From contig NC_089869.1 in assembly GCF_036373705.1 (NCBI RefSeq), positions 10,861,676 through 10,925,675 on the forward strand: a stretch of DNA of 64,000 bases, in the 5' to 3' direction. The notes beneath the pieces were generated by a model. It saw nothing but the letters and a program-made list of their open reading frames with translations. It was not told where the DNA came from and did not search any database. Made by a program: the position numbers and the translations under genes. Origin of the DNA: Amia ocellicauda (taxonomy: Eukaryota > Chordata > Actinopteri > Amiiformes > Amiidae). The first letter of the stretch is position 1; each line of letters begins with the position of its first letter. Below, piece after piece: positions 56,901 to 64,000 of the stretch.

Positions 56901-58639
56901 GGGATGAGCTGTGACATCAGCACAATCTTTCTCTCATCCTACACCCACACCGCCCTACCTCTCCCCGGTCCCTTCAACACGCTGGCGAAATCAATACCTG
57001 GTCTATAATTCATTCTGCTAGAGTAAGTCTGGCAACCACCATCTCCAAGTCAATAAAAAAGACAAAAAGGTAAAGACACTGGCCTTTTTATATATAGTGT
57101 CCTGGAAAGGTGATGTGATTCTGAACTACCAGAAAGGAAAAATCGCAACGCAGTCTCTACACTGGCTCTAGCCTGTACTGCTCTCGGCTGTGGCTGCTTT
57201 GAATGCAGCACCAGAGAACTTTGCACCAAGGGGGGAAGAAAAAGCTGCCATGTCACATGAACTTGGACAGCAAGAGAATGAGCTTACAGGAAAGTCTCTA
57301 ACAAGAAGTGTGCAGGAAACTATTACACTCAGCACCAATGCCAATCGAATCAAATAAAACAATGAATAATAATGGTAATAACATAACATACCTCAAGGAC
57401 CAGGAAAACAAATCCAAGATCAGTTGGGTCTGCTTGATGTTTGCATGCTATCTAGATTCATTCCCTGAGCTCTGTGGACAGTGGGATGACACAATGTGTA
57501 GCTGCCAAAATATTTCATTCAAGCACTATCAACACTACACAAGAGTGGATCAATCCACGTAGCAATCGCACACGTTAAGTGCAGCTGGCACGAATTTGGT
57601 TGGAAAGCCATCTTAGCTGTGGATGCAGTCCAAATAATGCCCAATTACAGGATCAGTATTTCAAAATAACAAGTCTTTAAAGAATTTTAAGAATTATCGG
57701 CTATAACCCAGCAAGAGCTGCAAGCGTCACTGAAAACTTGATTGTGGTTGCTTTTATTCTACAGTTTCACTTAATTGTTTTGCTCATACTCATCAAGTTA
57801 ATCACGTTTAATCGCCTGCTACAGGTAGAATTACTTATATTTACTGGAAGTAATTCTGAATACAGTATATCGAATCGGGAATTTATTATATTTATACAAG
57901 ATATTTTTCTAAAATTGTCAGCGGAAAAACAAAATTAAACAATTAAAAAATGTAAAGGAGACTGTTTTTTTATTCTGTATTGGTCATTTAAGAGAAGGAT
58001 CTCACGACCACCTCAGGATGCCAGCAAGGTCAGCTGAAGATGCTGGAGCAACGATCGCAGAAGGCGTTGACAGTCAGCGAGGAATGGCATTACAATTTAT
58101 TTTCATACATGAAAACTAAACTACATGTGGATCCAGTTGTTTGAGCTACAGATATGGAAGAAACATTGAAAAGAAGTTTGACCTGATGTATTATTTCAAA
58201 AGAATTTAGACACCAAGTATAGGTAGGAAATTTAATTCTCAGAGACGCAAAGATCTGAAAGTACAATTTTGAATACAGCAGTCCTTACTGTAAATAGTCT
58301 GTGCTTGTAATGTTCTTTATTTTTGTCATCTTTTAGCTGACCTAATAAGACTATAGACTGAATGTGCAATATACACCATTTCTTATTTACTCAGAAATGG
58401 ACACACAAGTTTCCCCACAGTACATGAATTTTTACGAAAAAGAAATGTGCAAAATTAACACTAAACACTCGCAGGTTTCAACAATTTTTTGTTTTGTTCC
58501 CCTGTCCCACAATGATGTAGAAGCTGGATTTATAGTGCTGTGTTTGTGGCCGGGGTGTGTGGCAGCATGTTAAAGCAGAACTGCCGATTTTCTGCTGTAT
58601 GTATCTTGCTGGTGCTGTGTTTTAGGCAGAGAAGTGAGC
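53946..58639. other. Intergenic region upstream of SNCG
   Basis: Human MMRN2 lies head to head with SNCG, but I found no EMI-domain or signal-peptide exon here on the + strand. A GC-rich, proline-coding-looking stretch at 56551-56883 has no splice support. A CT microsatellite lies at about 56037-56078. The rest is AT-rich. Confidence 0.45.
54217..54334. mobile_element. Small piggyBac-like MITE
   Basis: TTAACCCTTAAATGCGGG on the left pairs with GCATTTAAGGGGTTCAA on the right. It has the same CCCTT-type terminus and TTAA-like target as the element at 45039-45150, but a different core. Confidence 0.5.
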
Positions 58640-60180
58640 CGTGTGAAGTTGAAGATCATGGAGGGAAAAGGGTGTTAGTCCCCGGTAGCTCACTGCTGTG
58701 GTCACTGGCCGCAGGTTGTGGGTTCAAAACTGGGGTGACCTGCTGTCTTTTCAAGATGTTATTGTTTGTGTGCTGAGGGGGAAGTGGTAGGCTGATATAC
58801 CAGATCTCTGAACATGTGGAAGAGGAGCTTTTTGGCTTATGTGGAGTGCTGGTCTTAAAGCTAGCAGGACTTGAGTTCAAATTGAGGTTGTGGTGCTAGT
58901 GCCACAGGGGGCAAACGTGAGTTTGATATTCAAGATCATGAATCACATTTGAAGTCAATATTTTATAGACCCACTGCATTGCTGACTGTTCAGAAAGCTG
59001 GAAGGCTATATGTTCAAATCCTGGTTCAGTTGTTGTCATTTGAAATTGTATTTGTTCTGTGCTACTAATGCTTTGTTTTACTGCCACAGGGGGCAGTGAG
59101 GCAGATATACCAGATGATTGAGGTAATAGACAAGTCCTTGCCTTAGAGTTAGTAGAACATGGAGGTTAGCCAGAGAGGGCAGTGTATTGAAGATATTCAA
59201 GCAACCAACCAACCATGTAGTCCTTTTTGCATGAAATCTTGCAGGACCTGGGTTTGAAGCCAGGTGCTGTATTTTTCTTCCATGAATCTGTTGTTTGTGC
59301 TTTGATTTGTTGGCTGTGCAGTGGATATAGCAGATCTTCTAACACCTATAAGTAAATACCTTTGTGTCTCACCATGTAGAGTGCTGGTCTTAAAACTAAT
59401 AAGTCCTCAATTAAAATCTTGGTGGAGCACCTGTTTTCTAAAGATCTGTTACTTGTTTATTGTTTTAGTGCAGGGGGGTGAGTGAGGTTGATATACTAGA
59501 TCTTTGAGCAGGTAACTGGACAAGCCTTTGTGGCTCACTACTTGCCTTAAAGCTGGGGGGGCTTGATATACAAGAGAGTGAGTATGAAGTTCTCTGTGGC
59601 TCACTTCATGCCATGTTGTTCTAGATGCTAACAGGACCTAGGTTCAAATCCTGGTGTAGGATGTGTCTCTGGAAAATCTGTTGCTTGTGTATTGTTTGTG
59701 GTGTGTTTTAGCCCCAGAGGGGGTAGTGTGAGGTTGATAGACCTGAACTTTGATCCTCTGAACGGTGAGTCCTTTGTGGCTCACTGCATGGAGTGCTGGT
59801 GTAGATGCTGCAAGACTTGGGATCAAATCCTGGTGCAGGTCCTGTTCTTTGAAAATCTGTTGATTATGTATTGTGTTTTGTGGGCAGTGTGAGGTTGAAA
59901 TACCTGAACTTTGATACTTTAACAGTTGAGTTCTTTGTGGCTTGCAGCATGGCGTGCTGTCCTAGATGTACTAAGGATCTGAGTTCAAATCCTGGTTGAA
60001 GAAATAAACCTGTTGTTTGTGATGTTGTTAGTGCCAGAGGGGGCAGTGCAAGGTTGATATACCTGAACTTTGATCCTCTAAAAGGTGAGTCCTTTGTGGC
60101 TCACTGCATGGAGTGCTGGTCTAGAAGCTAAGAGGATCATTGTTCAAATCCTGGCTGAGGAGTCTGCTGATGAGGTAAGT
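58640..60180 (+). repeat. Tandem array of tRNA-like units, + oriented arm
   Basis: About ten degenerate units are spaced roughly 145-240 bp apart, settling to 157-167 bp near the centre. Each has an A-box-like TGGCTCACTGCATGGAGTGC and, about 40 bp on, a B-box-like GGTTCAAATCC. The better units (near 59600, 59767, 59928 and 60085) can fold as a cloverleaf: acceptor-like TCCT...AGGA, a five-pair T stem around TTCAAAT. The spacer between them is also conserved, with GTGCCAGAGGGGGCAGTG and ATACCTGAACTTTGAT. These look like tandem tRNA-derived SINE heads or a satellite made from one. Confidence 0.8.
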
Positions 60181-60576
60181 ACATAATACCAACCTTTGTT
60201 AAGAGTACTAAGCATAGATAGTGGGGGGGGTGTATGGATGAGAGGTAGGATAAGATACCTAGGCAACATGAGAGGGTAGGGAATTGAGAGTGGGGTGGGC
60301 CAGAAAAGGATAATAGCTGAAGTGAGAAATGGTTAAGCTGAACAAAAGGAGAGAGAACATTTTTATATCACATTCTAGCTCACCCTTCCACCCCTCTCCC
60401 ACAGCTTAGCCTACACTTCTACTGTCTTGTCTTCCAAGCCAATTCCAGCCCACCCCTCAACTGTCCTCTTCATCTAGTCCAGATGTCTCCACCATTTACT
60501 CTTCCCCTCATCTAGCTCTCTACCAACCCAACCCCTGGTATCTACACATAGTACAGTTAACATTGTATATCTTAAT
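60181..60576. repeat. Centre of the palindrome
   Basis: The two halves around about 60380 remain weakly inverted relative to each other (GTACTAAGCATAGATA near 60205; its counterpart, inverted, near 60540-60555). They are more diverged than the arms. No tRNA-like unit lies here. Confidence 0.5.
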
Positions 60577-61000
60577 GTACTTACCTCAACAGCATGCTCC
60601 TCAGCCTGGATTTGAACCCATCTCCTTCTACCTGCCAGACCAGCACTCCATGCAGTGAGCCACAAAGGACTCAGTGTTAACTTGGTCAAAGTTCAGGTAT
60701 ATCAACCTTACACTGTCCCCTTTGACACTAAAATACCACAAACAATATATTTTCAGAAGGCCCACCAACAGGATTTGAACCCAGATCCTCTCAGTTTCCA
60801 GGCAAGCACTTCATTCAGTGAGCCACACAAGCATCTACTATTACATTCTCAAATATCTGGTATATCACCCTCACCCTGCCCTCTCCAGCACTAAAACAAG
60901 ACACAAACAACAGATCTCCAAAAGACAGGGGCTCCACCAAGATGCAAACTTTGAGACTAGCACTCTGCATGGTGAGCCACAAAGGACTTCATGTTTGAAG
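60577..61000 (-). repeat. Tandem array of tRNA-like units, - oriented arm
   Basis: Three units of the same family on the minus strand (B boxes near 60610, 60775 and, weaker, 60945; A-box-like GTGAGCCACA near 60655, 60820 and 60980). They are about 160 bp apart and mirror the + arm across a centre at about 60380. Confidence 0.8.
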
Positions 61001-61271
61001 GACAGCTGTTTGAAGATCAATGATGATGCTCTGAGGAAGACCAATGAGTCAAAACACATAAACATCATATTGTTCTTAGCCCCCAAATGTTTAATATATC
61101 AAAAATGTTTTAATGACATCAATGACTATGGACTATTTACAGGCGGGATCTGCTGTCTAGCTTTCCAGTGGCTCTTCCAGAGGGTAATTATTTTTCTACA
61201 TATTCCCTGGGACAAAGCATCCTACATTTAAAGTCTATTGTTAAAATGTTGTGTTATTTTATAACTAAACT

Positions 61272-61302
61272 ATATTTATATATATATATATATATATATA
61301 TA
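61272..61302. repeat. (TA)n microsatellite
   Basis: TA run directly abutting the Tc1/mariner copy at 61303; the element used one of these TA dinucleotides as target. Confidence 0.9.
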
Positions 61303-62523
61303 CACTCACCTAAAGGATTATTAGGAACACCTGTTCAATTTCCCATTAATGCAATTATCTAACCAACCAATCACATGGCAGTTGCTTCAATGCATTTAGG
61401 GGTGTGCTCCTGGTCAAGACAATCTCCTGAACTCCAAACTGAATGTCTGAATGGGAAAGAAAGGTGATTTAAGCAATTTTGAGCGTGGCATGGTTGTTGG
61501 TGCCAGATGGGCCGGTCTGAGTATTTCACAATCTGCTCAGTTACTGGGATTTTCACGCACAACCATTTCTAGGGTTTACAAAGAATGGTGTGAAAAGGGA
61601 AAAACATCCAGTATGCGGCAGTCCTGTGGGCGAAAATGCCTTGTTGATGCTAGAGGTCAGAGGAGAATGGGCCGACTGATTCAAGCTGATAGAAGAGCAA
61701 CTTTGACTGAAATAACCACTCGTTACAACCGAGGTATGCAGCAAAGCATTTGTGAAGCCACAACACGTACAACCTTGAGGCGGATGGGCTACAACAGCAG
61801 AAGACCCCACCGGGTACCACTCATCTCCACTACAAATAGGAAAAAGAGGCTACAATTTGCACAAGCTCACCAAAATTGGACAGTTGAAGACTGGAAAAAT
61901 GTTGCCTGGTCTGATGAGTCTCGATTTCTGTTGAGACATTCAGATGGTAGAGTCAGAATTTGGCGTAAACAGAATGAGAACATGGATCCATCATGCCTTG
62001 TTACCACTGTGCAGGCTGGTGGTGGTGGTGTAATGGTGTGGGGGATGTTTTCTTGGCACACTTTAGGCCCCTTAGTGCCAATTGGGCATCGTTTAAATGC
62101 CACGGCCTACCTGAGCATTGTTTCTGACCATGTCCATCCCTTTATGACCACCATGTACCCATCCTCTGATGGCTACTTCCAGCAGGATAATGCACCATGT
62201 CACAAAGGTCGAATCATTTCAAATTGGTTTCTTGAACATGACAATGAGTTCACTGTACTAAACTGGCCCCCACAGTCACCAGATCTCAACCCAATAGTGC
62301 ATCTTTGGGATGTGGTGGAACGGGAGCTTCGTGCCCTGGATGTGCATCCCACAAATCTCCATCAACTGCAAGATGCTATCCTATCAATATGGGCCAACAT
62401 TTCTAAAGAATGCTTTCAGCACCTTGTTGAATCAATGCCACGTAGAATTAAGGCAGTTCTGAAGGCGAAAGGGGGTCAAACACAGTATTAGTATGGTGTT
62501 CCTAATAATCCTTTAGGTGAGTG
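61303..62523 (+). mobile_element. Full-length Tc1/mariner element, DD36E type, copy 2
   Basis: 1,221 bp, the same length and terminal inverted repeats as the copy at 29244-30464, flanked by TA (61301-61302 and 62524-62525). The two copies are closely similar (about 97 percent at protein level by my count). Confidence 0.95.
61451..62491 (+). CDS. Tc1/mariner transposase, 346 aa, catalytic Glu replaced by Val
   Basis: Uninterrupted transposase frame with the same architecture as the 29 kb copy. The N-terminal helix-turn-helix region, WSDESRF and FQQDNAPCH are normal. The third catalytic position reads DLNPIVHLWD: the codon at about 62297-62299 is GTG (Val) instead of GAG (Glu). Loss of this metal-binding residue should abolish catalysis even though the frame is open. 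It differs from the other copy at about ten residues, each copy having its own private changes. Confidence 0.92.
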   Translation: MGKKGDLSNFERGMVVGARWAGLSISQSAQLLGFSRTTISRVYKEWCEKGKTSSMRQSCGRKCLVDARGQRRMGRLIQADRRATLTEITTRYNRGMQQSICEATTRTTLRRMGYNSRRPHRVPLISTTNRKKRLQFAQAHQNWTVEDWKNVAWSDESRFLLRHSDGRVRIWRKQNENMDPSCLVTTVQAGGGGVMVWGMFSWHTLGPLVPIGHRLNATAYLSIVSDHVHPFMTTMYPSSDGYFQQDNAPCHKGRIISNWFLEHDNEFTVLNWPPQSPDLNPIVHLWDVVERELRALDVHPTNLHQLQDAILSIWANISKECFQHLVESMPRRIKAVLKAKGGQTQY

Positions 62524-62525
62524 TA

Positions 62526-63540
62526 TATGTACTACTAAATCAAAAAACTGAACAAATCATTCAATTAAATACATTATTATGAGCAACACTCTGTTGGGAA
62601 AATCCCCTAAATCATGGAATGTCTATTACATTATTCATTAGTTATTCATTGGTTTAAGTTCAGTGCTACAAGATGGACTTTACCAAAAGTTTAACAGGTA
62701 CAGTATGCAAAACCCTCACTGGACAGAATGCCACAGATGAAAATATGTCTAAGCCTGTAGTTCAGTGCTTTTGACAGAGGGGGGGGGGGGGTCATAAGGC
62801 CAGGGCCCCCAAATCCCAGGCTAATGTGCAAAAACAATACACTGGACAGTGACTGAGATTTAAAAAGGACTGAGGATAAGGACTTAAACATGCCTAAACA
62901 GCTCAAAGAGTATATTGGTATTAATTGAAATGTCTTTATTCATTATTTGTATAAATTCTATATTTATATTGTTTTATTTAATAATGAATACTGAAATTAT
63001 CAGTACATTTAATTGGTTCAAGTGATAGTGTATACAATAAATGAATGTTAATAAAATTATTCTTTAAAAAAATAAGTTTTGTTGAAGTATTGCTCATTTA
63101 TTTAACATACTGTAAAGAGCGTTACCTACATGCCTACTGGGTTTATATTTCAAAATCCTAGAGTCTACATTGAAATAGGACACCTCCTTAAAGCACTGTT
63201 TACTGTGTACATTATGTATAGCTTTTGTGTTTACATTGTGCCTAGCTTTCTTTTATAGCTTGTGTTTTTATGATGTGTAATGTTTTAGTTATTTTTAAAA
63301 TAATTATTGATTTGTGCTTGGATAAAGTAATATTCTCAATAACATTATAATTATAATACCTGATGTCACAGATCTATAGGGAGTGAAATAGGTGTTGTAT
63401 TGGACTTGGGTCAGATTAGGGGTATATAAAAGGGGCATATATAAAAGCTTATCGGAATTGGGCCAGTACTGGGTAATAAAGTATTGATGAGCCTGCCTGA
63501 ACTGGACCAGCACTGTCCCATATGTCTGTGTTCAATATTT
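62526..63540. other. AT-rich gene-free stretch
   Basis: No exon recognised. A run of G lies at 62779-62791. Low-complexity A/T occurs at 62935-63075 and 63240-63360. Confidence 0.5.
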
Positions 63541-64000
63541 TCATGTGTATATAAGCACTCTACATGTTAATGTATCTGAGCAGCAGCATCACACCTGCGT
63601 AGTGAGCAGAGCTGGGCAGTCAGTTCACCCCAGAGCCATCCCAGCTGGGGGAAGTGTAGAAGACAGTGCTGAGGACCAGACAGGACTGTGGGGGGGAGTG
63701 CGGATGTCAGGAAACCACCCGCTAAGTTTCATTTCGCAACCGTGTGTTCCGACGATAAGGAATTTGAATGCTCTCTCACTGTCCGTCCTTGTTTTTTCCA
63801 GCTTCGTTGGTGGTATGCGGATTTTGCCGTATGTACTTTTGTTTGTTATTTCTTTTCAGCACGAATCCAGTCTGTCTGCTCTTGTCGGGGGCTTTTTTGA
63901 GACAGAGTATTATTGTCCTGCTCGTGTGGGAGTGGCACCACCTGCTGGCCTCTTGAGGAAACGTGGGTGCCGGTTTGGGAAGCTTGCAATCCACAACCTG
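63541..64000 (+). promoter_or_regulatory. Possible TATA promoter or repeat terminus at window edge
   Basis: GTATATAAGCACTC at 63547-63560 resembles a TATA box and is followed by a GC-richer stretch. A CTCF-like motif (CCACCTGCTGG, minus orientation) lies at 63938-63948. No coding exon can be supported before the window ends. An unrecognised mobile-element terminus is equally possible. Confidence 0.25.

Noticed and set aside
58640-61000. Functional tRNA genes
   Set aside because: The units are too degenerate in the acceptor and anticodon arms, and differ too much from each other, to be called genuine tRNA genes.
58640-61000. CRISPR-like array
   Set aside because: Repeats are long, degenerate and tRNA-like in a vertebrate genome; there are no short identical repeats with unique spacers and no cas genes.
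54000-64000. MMRN2, expected head to head with SNCG
   Set aside because: No signal-peptide or EMI-domain exon could be found on the + strand; it probably lies outside the window or its exons are too diverged to see by eye.

Overview
The window looks like nuclear DNA of a ray-finned fish, and a non-teleost such as a gar, bowfin or sturgeon would fit. The reasons are intron-rich vertebrate genes with fish-like proteins, intact Tc1/mariner elements, short TTAA-flanked MITEs, and several copies of a SINE/LINE 3' tail of the type common in fishes. The species is an inference; no single base pattern proves it. From memory, the order GLUD1 - small helical-protein genes - SNCG matches the human 10q23 block SNCG-ADIRF-FAM25A-GLUD1, with the same relative orientations.

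Layout. 1-3.1 kb: upstream flank with a small CpG-rich cluster at 1.83-1.99 kb that may be a divergent promoter. 3.2-27.5 kb, + strand: the complete 13-exon GLUD1 gene (mitochondrial glutamate dehydrogenase, 543 codons plus stop), with a CpG-island promoter and a 1.2 kb 3' UTR. 28.5-35.6 kb, - strand: a tandem pair of three-exon genes (copy A and copy B), each encoding a 69-residue lysine/alanine-rich protein. By position and size they are ADIRF/FAM25-like. Copy A carries a full-length 1,221 bp Tc1/mariner element in intron 2, and copy B preserves the exact empty site. Copy B has a 303 bp TTAA-flanked MITE just downstream. 37.0-40.8 kb, + strand: a CCAAT-rich promoter-like block with a possible small unrecognised gene. 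42.7-53.5 kb, - strand: gamma-synuclein (SNCG), four coding exons found and the last one unresolved. 53.6-58.6 kb: intergenic DNA with microsatellites and a small MITE. 58.6-61.0 kb: an inverted, tandem array of tRNA-like units. 61.3-62.5 kb: a second full-length Tc1/mariner copy whose catalytic Glu codon is changed to Val. 62.5-64.0 kb: AT-rich DNA, then a TATA-containing GC-richer stretch at the window edge.

The protein genes do not form a pathway. GLUD1 interconverts glutamate and 2-oxoglutarate in the mitochondrial matrix. Gamma-synuclein and the 69-residue proteins are small, charged, probably amphipathic-helical cytosolic proteins that happen to be neighbours. The most unusual structures are the palindromic tRNA-like array, the duplicated small gene with uneven divergence and different TATA boxes, and the CCAAT-rich promoter with no recognised gene.
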